Below are positions 11,141 to 23,240 of a DNA stretch of 60,000 nt, one piece after another (position 1 is the stretch's first letter; each line of letters opens with the position of its first letter). A program made the translations under genes and the position numbers. The stretch covers positions 55,783,053-55,843,052 of the forward strand of contig CM060732.1 in NCBI GenBank assembly GCA_030704615.1, written 5' to 3'. The DNA comes from Takakia lepidozioides. Lineage: Eukaryota; Streptophyta; Takakiopsida; Takakiales; Takakiaceae. The notes beneath the pieces are model-generated. The model ran no database searches. It was not told the origin of the DNA and saw nothing but the letters and a program-made list of their open reading frames with translations.

Positions 11141-11889
11141 CATGAAAGATCCCGGTTGCATGTAAGTACCATGAGAAATGGAAATGGTGCTACAGGCATC
11201 CCACCAGGCTGAATTTTGGATAAACGATTTGAAATGGATACTAAAAAAAGTCGAATTGGTGAAGGAAAGTAGGTAAATAATCAAGGGCTGAATTCATGAT
11301 AAATGATTTCAGATAGATACTAAGATAAAGAATTCTTGAAGGACCATAACAATACAAAGCCTGCTTTCCTACATAGTCAGCAACACCACATGCCACATGT
11401 CATGCAGAGCTGACTGCCCCTGACATAGAAGCCTGTGCCAACTATTTCATACCTTCATTCAGTTGGCATTGAACGGTTTGGATACAAATCTTGCAAACTC
11501 TCTCGATCCGACCATTGATTAAGAACAACTATTAGCTTCATAACAAGAAGGATAATTGGCCTATTTATTCATTCAATCAGCACCTTGGATTTGGCTTCTT
11601 CCAATGCCTTAAGACAATCTGTTCAGAAACTAAATGAAGTAGAATTTTGAAGATGAAAGACCCCAACCAACCGGATTCAAAACCAACAAATTCGCTGGAT
11701 CTCTCAAGCATTCCTCCCTCATCTTAAGCCTTTTCCATTGATTGTGGTAAAGAACCAAGGGTTGAAGTCAAAGAGAGTCAGAGAGAGCGGAAAACAATGA
11801 TGTAGAGCTTCAAATCAAATGAGGACATCAAAATATCTTATTGATGTCCATGCAAGAGACAATGAAGAAGCTAGTTAAGAAACTCTAAG
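11141..11889. other. No recognised feature
   Basis: AT-rich DNA between the truncated LTR and the Harbinger pseudogene. No open frame, repeat or motif I can support. It may include the 3' flank of the Harbinger element. Confidence 0.5.
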
Positions 11890-12841
11890 TCAATCGTTGT
11901 TATGGTTCATTCGAACAAGTATGGTCTTGGTTGTGAGGGAATGTCTCATCAACCAATGTTCTCTTCTTTGAATTCCACAACGATTTGGCAATAAAAATCT
12001 TCTAGCCACTATCTCATTTGCACTTTTCCTTCCTGATTGCATGACAACTTCATATCTTTTGCCCGCTTCCTCTTTCATTCGCTCAAGCTCCTCCCTTGAG
12101 TTGTCTTCAGCTCCACGTAGATTAGAGAATGAATTTCCAGCTATGGCATCTATTTTTGTGCAAGATTGTCCGCATTGAATTTGTTCCCATGGACAATACA
12201 TATATTATGTAAAATGAGATATGCTCCAACAATTTCAGGGACTAACTTGAGATTCACATCTAACCTTTTCAGTAATATTCTTCACCGTCCCTTTAATAGA
12301 CCAAAAGCTATTTCTATGCACATCTTGGTGCTACTCTGAATGAAGTTCCAATTATAATGTTCTTTGGAAAGACCATCATTGTGACATTGAAATGGTGGCT
12401 ATATCCATGGACGTGTGGGATAAGCTGCATCCCCAACCAAAGCATACGGTGCTAATGTTGCAGTTTCACAAAATTTCCCAATTGTTGTATGACCCCAGAG
12501 ATTTGCATCATACATTGAACCAGCCCACCCTATGTCATAGTCCCAAAGCATACACTTACTTGTAACTATTCCCTAAAGTAAACTGAATGAAACCCCTTGC
12601 GATTATAATAGTCCGCAGCATGAAGGTGAGGGGAGATGATATGAATATGAAAGCCATCCACTTTTTGGTTTTCCGAGACAGATGCAAGTGAAGACGTTGT
12701 GAGTGAAGAAGCGGGTTGGGCATCATAGCCATGGACAATCGAAGAAGAGCCCTGATTGTCGCCCTCGTATGCTAGATAGCCATGTACATAATGCGTGAAG
12801 TGAGCTCTTACCTGCAAGAAGCTCGGATTGTATTGCATCAT
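11890..12841 (-). pseudogene. PIF/Harbinger-type DDE transposase remnant
   Basis: Minus-strand reading with frame changes gives the diagnostic DDE blocks of HARBI1-like nucleases: VDGFHIHI, then YYNRKGFHSV, DIGWAGSMYDANLWGHT, YALVGDAAYPTRPWI and CIEIAFGLLKGR. The three acidic residues (Asp of VDG, Asp of GDAAYP, Glu of IEIAFG) are all visible. Damage includes a frameshift near 12575, a TAG at 12399-12401 after PWI, and a TGA at 12282-12284 in place of the Trp normally following LLKGR. The C-terminal region downstream stays open to 11890. The N-terminal helix-turn-helix is not recognisable, so the 5' part is probably deleted. Terminal repeats of the element were not found. Confidence 0.88.
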
Positions 12842-13860
12842 CAGAGTGCTCCACCTATATATGAAATACCATGTAGTGCTTCAAATTCATAAGCATATTT
12901 TTCCATCATGGAAGGTGAAGGCTCGTTGGCAGGAAAGAAGAGCGGTCGTTTTGTTCTCATCGTTTTTGCGCCGACTTATCTATACCCAATTGTCGGTTGT
13001 CTGGTAGTCGGTTTTTGGTTCTTGCTGACATATATGTCATCGCTCAAAAAAAGTCCTAGCCAGGGACTTCCACGTCATTGTTTTTCGTTGCCACTCATGT
13101 GGTAAGGGCCTTAAGCTAGGCACAAGATGTCTCTCAGTACATCACCCACTCTTCTCATGCTACACCGTCTCTCAGTTTTAGTTTCCTGCTCCTCTTTAGG
13201 GTTCAGTGCACACCCATGATTCAAGCTTGTTGTTACTGTCAAAGTGAATTTCTTCTCCTTTTTAATTTGACAAGCTTATTGCTAAGACTGTGTTTGGTGC
13301 TACCGGCCCATCATAATGCCTTCATGGCCTCCTTTCAGGTTATTTTTTCCATGATCCCTAATCTAATTTATATAATAATAATAATAATAATAATGGCCTT
13401 CTCTCCCCTTTAAAAAAATTTCAAAAATGGACATGGAGAATTGATGATTATATCATTATAACTGTACAAATATTAGACTCTTGCTGACCTTATTGTGTAT
13501 TTCAAGGACAATACAACTTTACATGTGAAGAACCACATTCAAGTTGTTCCCAGCTCACTAAATTATAAACTGAAATAAAGGTGAAGAATAGTAGGAGTTT
13601 ATTTTTGGATCTGCAGACACAAGATCAGAATCAACAATTTTATTTTATTGATCAAATTTTAGTCTTCTTAATCATATTTATTTATTTATTTATCCTCTTG
13701 TTTTTCAAACACAATTTTTTGAAGCAACAACGAGCATCCTCTTGCAATATTTGGTACATTCCCATCAGCGGACATAGAGGATGAGTGACCATATTCAATA
13801 TTATGGTCTTCTTCAAGTTCCCGTTATTGAGTCTGGTCAGTCTGTCCATACCAAGATATG
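12842..13860. other. Non-coding stretch with an ATA microsatellite
   Basis: No gene recognised. A run of (ATA)n lies at about 13370-13395 and a short (TTTA)n at about 13676-13692. Confidence 0.6.
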
Positions 13861-14020
13861 GACAACCAAGTTGTAGCCCAGTGGTAATGGGCACATACCA
13901 CCTCGGAAGTGGTTGTGGGTTCAATACACCGATTGGTGTCACAAAGAGGTAGGTATCCACCTTCCTGCTGGAAGGCAGTAGCCCTTATGGGTGAAGAGAC
14001 ACCATAATTTACACTTCCTT
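13861..14020 (+). mobile_element. tRNA-derived SINE, copy 1
   Basis: The segment carries a polymerase III internal promoter. A box A-like TAGCCCAGTGG lies near 13874 and a box B-like GGGTTCAATAC near 13917, with tRNA-like spacing. The body, with AGGTATCCACC, GGAAGGCAGTAGCCCTT and GTGAAGAGACACCA, matches the copy at 14890-15035 on the other strand. Ends are approximate and no poly-A tail or target duplication was identified. Confidence 0.72.
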
Positions 14021-14889
14021 TGGGAGGGAGGCCTCATATATCATTATTGCAAAGATATGGCTACACGGTTAGCGGTGTAGGTGTGGAGCATTATATGCGT
14101 GAGCATCTGGGCAATATGTGGAAAGTGCACAAATTCCAGGGGCTGGGTGGATTGTGCATAGTTGTAGGTAGTTGCCCCTACGACCGCCATCATCGTTGCT
14201 CCGGTCCAATCAATCGACATTTCTTATGTGTGCTTAGTATGTTGGTTGTATGAAAGTAATATCAATATGAAAGAAACCTACACCGGGTATTGTCCTATAG
14301 TATAATAGTATGCTGTTGTATAGGAGTTGACTTAGCCCAATAAGTAAGGCTTCTCAATCAAAGATAATAGCATGTGTGGTTGCGGCGGCCCGTTTGTGGC
14401 AGAGGGTTGTGGAGGGTGGGTGCGCCCCTTACCGGACCTAGCGAATATGCTAGTGGGTCTGGCCGGCAAGCAAGCTATATGCTTGGGCCCACAAAACACA
14501 TAAAATATACTAGTGGGGCCCATAGGTGCATTGAAGATGCTATTATTAAAAAATGAGAGGCATTAGTAAGAATATGTTAATTGAAAATAACTTATTATTT
14601 AGCCAACAAAGTTTGTCTAAAAAAAACTGTTGATTGGACAAACATTCAATACATGTTTAATTTTTCTAGTTTTTCCATTTGGCTAAGAGTATGTAATTGG
14701 TTAGTTTGGAAACAAATTTGTAGTTGTATCCAAATAATTCATTGGATTATGTTTGAAAGAAATGTAATTCTTAAGGAAAAGATACAATTGCGCCTTCATT
14801 GCAATGGAAAAAGTGGAGAAGACAATCGTTCATGTCGACAAGTTCCCAGTTTCAGCCTCCTATATCCTTAAGATTATTGGCTACACACT
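14021..14889. other. Spacer between two SINE copies, no recognised feature
   Basis: No convincing gene. Short open frames lack motifs. Confidence 0.5.
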
Positions 14890-15035
14890 GAAGCTCCAAC
14901 TTGTGGTGTCTCTTCACCACAAGGGCTAGTACCTTCCAGTTGAAAGGTGGACACCTTTGACACACCAGACCGTGGTTTGAAGCCACAACCACATTCAACA
15001 TGGTATTTGCCCACTCGGCTATTATGCTGGTTGTC
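14890..15035 (-). mobile_element. tRNA-derived SINE, copy 2
   Basis: On the minus strand it begins GACAACCAGCATAATAGCCG and carries box A-like TAGCCGAGTGGG and box B-like GGCTTCAAACC. It then continues with GTCCACCTTTC, ACTGGAAGGTACTAGCCCTT and GTGAAGAGACACCAC. It is the same family as copy 1 but clearly diverged, so the two are separate, old insertions. Confidence 0.7.
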
Positions 15036-17534
15036 AACAAAAATATTGTATATGGTAGGTGGGCATGTTTCCCAAAGGACCTACAGTCCATCTTGTCATA
15101 ACAAACAGAGATTTTTTTGAAAAAATAGGAGATTAAATTTATCCAATCTAAAAGTCTTCTCTAAGGCTCGGCAGCTTGTAGCTAAGGATTTTTTCTTTTC
15201 CTTTTGAAAAAGGGGGCCTCCCGCCCAAACTTACCTTGTGACGGAAACCGCATTTCGTTCGGGTATGCTCCGGTGTCCCAACTTCTTTGGAAGGAAAAAA
15301 TCAAAATCCTCCATGCAGCATCTAGCCCAGTAGTGAAAGACGGAGTGGGTCCGGGGTGAAGGCCTCACCAAATTTGTTTTTCCTTGGATCTCCGTCCCCC
15401 TCTTTTTTTTTTTTCTTTTCGGGTCCCCATTTTTCTTTTCCCTTTTATTGAAAGAATAGAAAGGTGACAAATGTTTATATCAATAATTAACCTGTTGATT
15501 GTAACCACTAAACGCCACAGCCCCCTCATTTTTTCTCAAGTAGGCCCGCCGTCCAGTCCACTGTAACAAAAGCCGAGTTAGTTGGCCCAACTCACTGCGT
15601 CTGACACAATGATCAGTGCCCGAAAGGAATCTATTCTAGATGTGCGTGAGGAATTGAATGCATGCGCACCATCATTCCAAGGCACGCACCTTCAAGCACT
15701 TTGGTGTGTGATGTCACTCCATCTCTCAGTCTTTTGGTAAGCTTACTGGAGATCCAATGGCAACGTGTTGGAAGCAATGGGATAAAGCCCTCGCATCGGA
15801 TCCGTCATGTCTGGTTGGCGTCTAACTTAAACTTTTTCCCTTCTGTGTCGCTTCCCTCACTCTTTGCTTGTCCGCGATTGTGTGGGAGATTGTTTGCGAT
15901 GTCATTGTGGCTTGCATATGCAAAGTTTTCGCTGTATCTCTATCTGTATATCGGCAATACATGAAGCCTGTTGAGAAGTTTGCAGACTGTAGACAAGATC
16001 AACTACATTGTAGTGGCGTCTGCAATGTGTTCGAGTTAACTAGTGCTTTGGGGAATATTGACATCATTCCGATGCAATGTTGTTGCGGTGAACAAGGATC
16101 CATGCTTCAAATACAACTTGAGCCATATTCACTGGAGTTTGTCGTGTCATGCTGATGCAGTCTCGTTATTTGGGACTATCCCAACAGCAACTGAAGTCTG
16201 TGAAGCATCTACAAAGATTCGTACCGCCTATCGTATTTTGTAGAATTCACTCATAGTATGAAGCATCACGAAGCTCTACACATGTACACGTACCCAATTG
16301 ATTGAAATTGAAAATGAACCGAAAGTGGAGTGGACATGTATGTAAGTTATCTGGCCCACGCATGGAGGTGAGTGGCGAATGCATGTTGGCAACTTGGCGA
16401 TAGCAGGAAGGACGTTTCTAGTTTCTACTTAGTGTTAAGTTATGCAAGTAGCTTGATTTTTACTTACCTTCCAGTAAGGGTAAATAGAAATGAGAAGATT
16501 ACCTATTCTCTGAATAAGAATAAATTGTTTATATTCAGGGGGGCGGTGTTCCCTTTTTCATCCTGAGTCCATGGTTGTACTCGAGGTTATGTTTTCCTCA
16601 CCCATGTTTAACAAGCCTACAACGGCAATGGGCTCTCTTGCTTTGGCAAAAGATAAGCAGAAGGTGAGAGTAAGGGGCATGACTCAGCCCAATCGGAGGA
16701 ATCGGAGCCTTGACACGGTGTAAGGTCCTTTGACCACATTTTCTTCATTGACTTCAACATGTTGCAAAGTCTCTCTATGCAAGAGAGCCAATAAAATTCG
16801 GGCCCTTCCATCGGCCTTCCTCAAAAAATAAATAAATAGTTTATAGCCACTTGTTTATCCATTAAATAACTTGGTAAACAAGCGGTAGTCGCACATGGCT
16901 CCTCTTTGTGAATAGTAAAATCTACTTCCACCCATAATAAACTTGAGAAAATCATCAAATTATTTTTCATAAATTGTTCAATAAGAGAGATGGTACCTGA
17001 AAAGGTGCTACCTGGAGGCACAAGGAGTGTCACTAGGGGAAGGCACAATAGGGACTTAGCGATTTTTGACACCGATGCGTAGTCTCTTCTTTAGAATAAA
17101 GAGGAGCCAATAGATTTTTGACAATTTATTTATCCTCCTAAAAAGGTCAATCTTGTGAAGATTCCACCTTCCTGCCTGTTCGACATACAGATGGATGAAG
17201 ATGGATACTTCCTTGGAGTAATGAAGATGAGCTGGATCTGCTTAGACATTATATAATTAGTTGTCATTCCAGCATGGCCTAGATTAAGATGAGGTTAGGA
17301 TGGCCCAAACATGAGTTGGCATCTTTCAGTGGTTGTGGATCAAGATCTGGCTATCCAATAGGACGAGGCCACATGACCTTGTGGATAGAATCTTACGTTT
17401 TGTGTCTCATAAACCTGGAGGCAGAAGCTGACCGGGCAGTGTGTTATTTTGGTGTTCAACAGTATACGGTGGCTTTGGATGAACTGTTTGTATCATTGGA
17501 TCTTTCCAACCCTACCAAAATTGCGGCCTCTATC
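15036..17534. other. Non-coding stretch, no recognised feature
   Basis: Several frames of 60-100 codons occur on both strands, but none has family motifs, and they contradict each other by overlap. Nothing here can be supported as a gene. Confidence 0.5.
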
Positions 17535-17755
17535 TAACCCCAAGTGCAACCTCCAGCACATGAGGTCCTTGTCCTAAGTGATTTCGTAATTTAGTTGAAT
17601 TTTCAGTGACCAAAATTGTTTGTAATTCCATAAGTCTCGGCCTGTAGGTCCAAATTTTGTGAAACCAAGTCGCTGCACCCCTAATCATCGAGGGCTTTCC
17701 AACGGTACTAAAATCATGGCCCAAGGCCCTGTGGTTGGGGAGATCTCAACGACAC
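17535..17755 (+). repeat. Dispersed repeat, copy 1
   Basis: Shares with 18085-18290 the ordered blocks GTAGGTCCAAA, GAAACCAAG or GAGACCAAG, GCACCCCT, GGCTTTCCAACGG and GTGGTTGGGGAGATCTCAAC. A partial third copy of its first part lies near 17990-18070. Origin unknown. Confidence 0.72.
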
Positions 17756-18084
17756 TATAAACAATATTGTGAACATCAATATTTTATAAAAGCCCAATTT
17801 ACATTTACATCCACATCCACAAAAGACAAATGAAGGGCCAAAAAGGGTTGGCCCAATCGTCCACTATCTATCTAAGTCCAGTCTTATGTATCCACAGACC
17901 CTGCAATTTGGGAGATCGGTTTGGGAGATCTCCACGTCATTGTTCCAGCAAAGCACTCTTTGTTATTTTTGCATTATCCCCTCTTGAGGCTTAATATATT
18001 GATATATCCTTTGCTATTTTTCGTGAATTTCCATCGACCAAAAGTACTCCAAATTCCAAATCTCCCATGTGAAGGGCCAATCAC

Positions 18085-18290
18085 TGCCCAAGGAAAGCCC
18101 ACTTTGCTATTTTTCCCGAATTTCTAGCAACCAAAAGTACTCCAAACTCCATATCTCCCACACCGTAGGTCCAAAAATTATGAGACCAAGCTGATGCACC
18201 CCTCCCCATGGGGGGCTTTCCAACGGCACCAAGCACCAGGGTTGGGCCCCCGTGGTTGGGGAGATCTCAACGACGCTACAAAACGAAACG
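18085..18290 (+). repeat. Dispersed repeat, copy 2
   Basis: Direct repeat of 17535-17755, about 540 bp downstream, with the same block order and scattered substitutions. Confidence 0.72.
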
Positions 18291-18343
18291 TCTCGCTTCA
18301 TATATTGATCATAAAAAATCTATGGTGAATATGAATAAAAACT

Positions 18344-18361
18344 TCAGAGAGAGAGAGAGAA
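18344..18361. repeat. GA microsatellite
   Basis: A short (GA)n run followed by the local palindrome CCGGCCAAGGCCGG. Confidence 0.8.
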
Positions 18362-19283
18362 GACTCCGGCCAAGGCCGGCATAATTAAGAGCCACTTCGC
18401 CTTGCGGCTACTGCCCCCTTTCGGGGGTTGGGCCTATAACAAAAAGTGTCCAGGGAGACACTAGGTGACCGCTAAGAATAGAGGGGGCGAGGGTACCCAG
18501 GGGACCTAAGGTGCGTTTGAAGTGCCGGATTGCGTTTGTTGGTGATAATAGTTGTGAGTGAACGGAGTACTGTGAGATGGATTTCCTTGAAACATTTGTG
18601 GATGGGAAGAATGGGAATTTGGAAGTTATCGTGTATGTCCGTGATACTGGCGTTATGAATGCCACCTCGAGTTCTGGCTGTGATGACAGTTAACGGGCCG
18701 GTTTTCCAGCCACACCTTCGGAGTGCAAGGATAAGCGGGGCATATTTTTGCTGTTTTTCTAAGATTGAATCATTTGGATAACGATCATGACAAAATGTGA
18801 ATTCAATGAAATGAATGGTGAGTTGTGGGGATGGTGAGGTGGGGGGTAAAGTGTTGATAGGTAGACCTTGGACGAGGAGTATGTCCGAGCAAAGTCGAGC
18901 TCTGGAAACACCGTGCTATCCAAGCTCCCGACGGCCTGTCTTCATCATTACATCAGCTCCCTCATCTTGTGTTTTTCAACATGGCCTCGTGGCATCCCAC
19001 TGTGCAATTTCCTCCAACAACTTCAGGTATGTGTTGGTCAATAGGCCAGTAGCAAATCGAACAGGCTCACTATCCTAGCAAACCAGGTACTGCCCCCCCC
19101 TTATTTTTGATACATACATGAAGCAAAATTGCTATGTGGCAGGGGTGATATGCTCACTTCATAAATGGCAGCTTAGTGGTATAGCCCACCTAATAGGCAT
19201 ACTTGCTCAACTGCTAGCTTCCTCTCCATCCCCAACACTCAAACACCATATTCTGATATATTTTACACCCACAAAGCTGTACC
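18362..19283. other. No recognised feature
   Basis: No open frame or repeat that I can assign. Confidence 0.45.
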
Positions 19284-19545
19284 TGATGATATCATCAAAC
19301 CCGTAGTTGTTCCAAATGTCATTCTGCGCACTGCCCAGGCAGATCTGGAAAAGGGCATAGAGATCCATGGAGACATCTTCAGAGCTGGAATTGTACCAAC
19401 TGTCATTCTGAACAATATCCTGGTGGACATGTATGCAAAATGTGGGTGCATCGAGGATGCAAAGGGAGTGTTTGACGCTATGGCTGAACGAGATACGGTG
19501 TCGTGGAATGCGATGCTTGAAGATTATGCTGCAGTTGTACCAAAT
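19284..19545 (+). pseudogene. Pentatricopeptide-repeat (PPR) protein fragment
   Basis: About 85 codons in one frame contain typical plant PLS-class PPR motifs: LEKGIEIHGDIFRAGI, then NNILVDMYAKCGCIEDAKGV, FDAMAERDTVSWNAML. PPR proteins bind organelle RNA, usually for editing or splicing, and normally have many repeats over 400 or more residues. Here only about two repeats exist. No start codon or flanking repeats are seen, and the frame runs straight into the C-rich LINE region after EDYAAVVPN. I read it as a fragment, either a gene remnant interrupted by the LINE or a captured piece. Confidence 0.88.
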
Positions 19546-20539
19546 GCCACCCTAACACAACCGCTGGTAGGCAAACAATGGCGTAAGCAAAATCGAAACT
19601 TACCAGGGGAGTGTATGGGCAGTGTAAATGTATATCGAGTTGCCCACACCAACACCATGAGGCCTTCCTGCACTCGTGCACACCACCAATGTGCGACCTA
19701 CTTAGAAAAAGCTCCTCTGATCATCAAATTGGAACTGCAGTGACTTTCCACACTCCCGTAATGCCGCCAACCCAGCCACAGGGAAGCTGGACTCCTCGGG
19801 ACAAGACACCTGCAATCCGGACTGTTGAATGGCATATCACAATGCATGAGGTCCAGGACCGATCACTATTAATGAAATTATCAACAACCTATCCACGGAT
19901 GCACAAGACAGATATGCCCTATACTTTCAGTCGAACACCATCTCACTCATACGTAGCTACCGTCACATTCTAGACCACTTCACACCTTTCTTTCCAAACT
20001 GTCAAAACTCCGAATATACACCCATACACCACATTATAACTTTTGGGCTACCCTCCAACTGCTACCCAGCACTTACTAAAGTCCTCTGCAAACTCAAAAC
20101 TTTTACCGCATCACAGCTCCTTTTCTCCCTTGTCGTCATCATCTCCCCTCTCCCAGAGACATGTAATGGATATCTTTCCTCACACTCAATCTCCCAAATC
20201 TGATCCCTCCTACGTCAATTAAAAGAGCTACCTCCATGTCCCCACCAATATTTGCCCCCCCCCACTGCTTATCCAAGATCCAGAACTCCCTCAAACTTTT
20301 AGACTCTCAAACCGGGGTTGTACATAATATCCTAGGGGACCACCTAGCAACGGTCACCACACCCGACCAAGACCACCAGCTCATTAACAAATTCCCCTTC
20401 CTCTCCACGGATATCCTGGCTGCCACACTTAACGCAGTTACCCCGATACCCGGCTATGATCCCCCAACTGTTAGATCCCATACCGAGGAACCCTCACCTG
20501 CCCCCCGCCCAGCCACACTCCCACCCCCCCCGCGGCTTG

Positions 20540-21410
20540 CTCCAAGGCACTTACTATCACTTCATGGAACGTGGGCTCCCTGACTACCAGTATACAAAGT
20601 TTGCTCCACCTTTTCTCCAACACATCACAACCACATATTTCCCTCTTGCAAGAAACCAAGCTGCACACCAACAATACCAACAACTCTTATATAAATAAAC
20701 TACTACCCGACTACCACCTCCTATATGGTAACCCCTTAACTGCCCAGCAATGTCTCTTGCGTCGCTCCGCACCATACAAACCCACTAGGGGCGGCGTGGC
20801 ACTTGGTATCCTTCGTACACACCACTCTCCCAGCACTACTACCAAGATAACCGTCCCTATCCCCATCCGATCCCACCTTCAAATAATCCAGCTGCACCCA
20901 CCGGCACTGTGCCCCATCACTCTCATACACTTATATATGCCTTCTCATACAAACGACCTCCCCCTCATACCTGACATACTACACACTATCTCCCACACAG
21001 TTAATCATCCAGATTACCAACACCACCACGTCATCCTAGCTGGCGACTTTAACAGAGATATCGCATTGTTGGGTCACTCATATAACGGAACCCACAAACC
21101 CCCCTCCTCTGTAGATCACGATTGGGCTACATTCATCCAACTCCTAAAACTTAAATATATCCCTGCCGACTATCACTATTCCAGACAGGGGGGTCTTCAC
21201 TACTCCTCTTTAAGCCTACTTGATGGCTTCTACCTCAGAACATGTAATGTAATCCCAACATACCTTCAAAGCCACGTTCATATCAATAGTCTATGCAACT
21301 CGGACCATTACCCGGTGTATACCATGCCGTCCCATTCCCGATGTACATACATCGCCCCCTCAACCCAGAATTCTCTCACCCATTCCCCAATGCAACATCA
21401 AGGCGTTTGA
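20540..21410 (+). pseudogene. LINE apurinic-type endonuclease domain
   Basis: The frame reads ITSWNVGSL at the start of the fold, then LLQETKL with the catalytic Glu, LAGDFNRD and finally NSDHYPVY, the usual ordered motifs of APE-like endonucleases that nick target DNA for target-primed reverse transcription. About 280 codons are continuously open from 20571. An upstream extension to about 20540 adds SWNVGS, so the start is not at that Met. The domain ends in a frameshift near 21405, after which another frame (AFESHFHSASSTFI) continues the protein. Confidence 0.9.
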
Positions 21411-21774
21411 GAGCCATTTTCACTCAGCCTCCTCTACCTTCATACACAAAATCTCCCATACACTCTCCGACACTAATATACTTTTATCCCCTGAGGCCGC
21501 TTGGGCCGAAGCTGAAATCACACTTACCTCTACGGTACTAGAAATGACTAAAAGTGTCCTAGCCACATGCTTAGCCCCCCAGATCTTCCCCAAACCACTC
21601 GCTCAAAGCAAAATGGGGGCTACCTTACCAGGACGCAGAAACGGGAATGGACCTCCCACCTTAACATCTACCATACCATACGACGAGCTCTCGCCGTTAT
21701 ACCCCCCTCTTCGTCCCCGTCATATAACAACTGGAGAACTGACCAAACCTGTTTAAATACCTTAACTGTATGTT

Positions 21775-23240
21775 ATGCCCCCACCTAAGGACTCAACGTC
21801 TCTTCCCCAATGGACTGCATCCGTCTCCAAGATCGGTCGGGATGCAAAAAAAACTGCCTATATTATCACAAAACAAAAAGCCATTGTCAATCACAAAAAA
21901 TTCATTGCCTCCTTTGGCAAACATGAACACCCTAAAAGAGCCCACAAAGCCATCTTCAATCCTGCGATTAACCCCCCCATTGATTGTCTTAAACATAGAC
22001 AAGGCCACATATTAACCAAACCCGATGACATTAAGAACGAAATCTGGTTACAAGCATCGCCCTCCTACACATCAACTGTCACCAACTGTCTACACCCAAG
22101 CCAACACGCGCCCACTTGCCTATGCAAAGTCAAACATTATCCTTGGCATGATCTAGATGGCTTCTCCCTGGAAAAGCGAGGCCCTCCAACTGACCGTATC
22201 TTGAATCTCTTCACAAAAGACTTATATGACTCATGCCTTAAAACCCTATCCAAAGCTAAGGCCCCTGGCCCGGACCTCATCCCTAACGGCATACTCCAAG
22301 CACTTGACACTCAATTCTATGACCTTCTCTTTAAATTTTTCCGGCTTAGCTACCAATTACATCGTATTCCACACTCCTGGAAGCACAGCCGGACCATTCT
22401 GTTATTCAAAAAAGGTGACCCCACGGACCTCAGTAACTACAGGCCCATCGCCCTCGCATACACTATATACAAATTATTCACTAGCACTTTAACTACAATG
22501 TTATCCGCCTATGGTGAACAACACCGTATTCTAAGTGACCCACAAGAAGGTTTCCGTGCAACGCGAAGCACCACCAGGCAAATACAATATGTCACATCTG
22601 CCCTGGAAGACGCCAAACTTACTAAACAAGATATATATCTCCTCTATATTGACTTCAAAAATGCCTTTGGTTCTCTCGACCATCCTCGCTTGCAAGCCAT
22701 TATGAGAGATCTAGGATACCCTACAGACGCTATTCAAACCATTGGTAATATCTATACCAATAGCACCACAGAATACTCCGGTTCCTACTACGGTTCTACC
22801 CCTCCTATTCCCATACTACGTGGCACCATCCAAGGTGACACACTGAGCCCCTACCTATTCATCATTTTTCTTGAACCTCTACTAAGATGGTTGGCTCGCA
22901 GTAACCTAGGATACCAATACAAAACCTCTTCTAACGAAATATCCGCAGCTGCGTATGCCGACGACCTTGCCATTCTTGCACACAAGCCCCAACATCTCAA
23001 TCGTTAGGTTGACAAATTATCTCGCTTCAACCAGTGGTCTGGTATGGAGCTAAGCCTGCACAAATGTGCGGTCACTGCAGCCACACACCACAGTAAGTTC
23101 ACAGAATCCACGATAGCCTCCCATTGCAAACTTCACATACATTACCAACAAAAACCCTTCCCATTCTTGGGCCCGGACGAACCTTACACGTATTTGGGCC
23201 CTCAAATGGCATATACAGAAAGCCACAACACTCTCTAAAT
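21775..23240 (+). pseudogene. LINE reverse transcriptase domain
   Basis: About 410 open codons carry the RT blocks: KAKAPGPDLIPNGIL, LFKKGDPTDLSNYRPIAL, DPQEGFRATRSTTRQIQ, YIDFKNAFGSLDH, GTIQGDTLSPYLF and AAYADDLAILA. The two catalytic Asp of YADD and the Asp of YIDF are intact. A TAG at about 23005 ends this frame, but the next motif WSGMELSLHKCAVTA follows in phase. A frameshift near 23200 then leads into another frame (ALLKSPVSIRPKLAI), which continues the thumb region. The length and motifs fit LINE ORF2. I cannot assign a clade from this alone. Confidence 0.95.

Noticed and set aside
15662-16243. Open frames of 95-100 codons
   Set aside because: They overlap in different frames and show no motif or repeat support.
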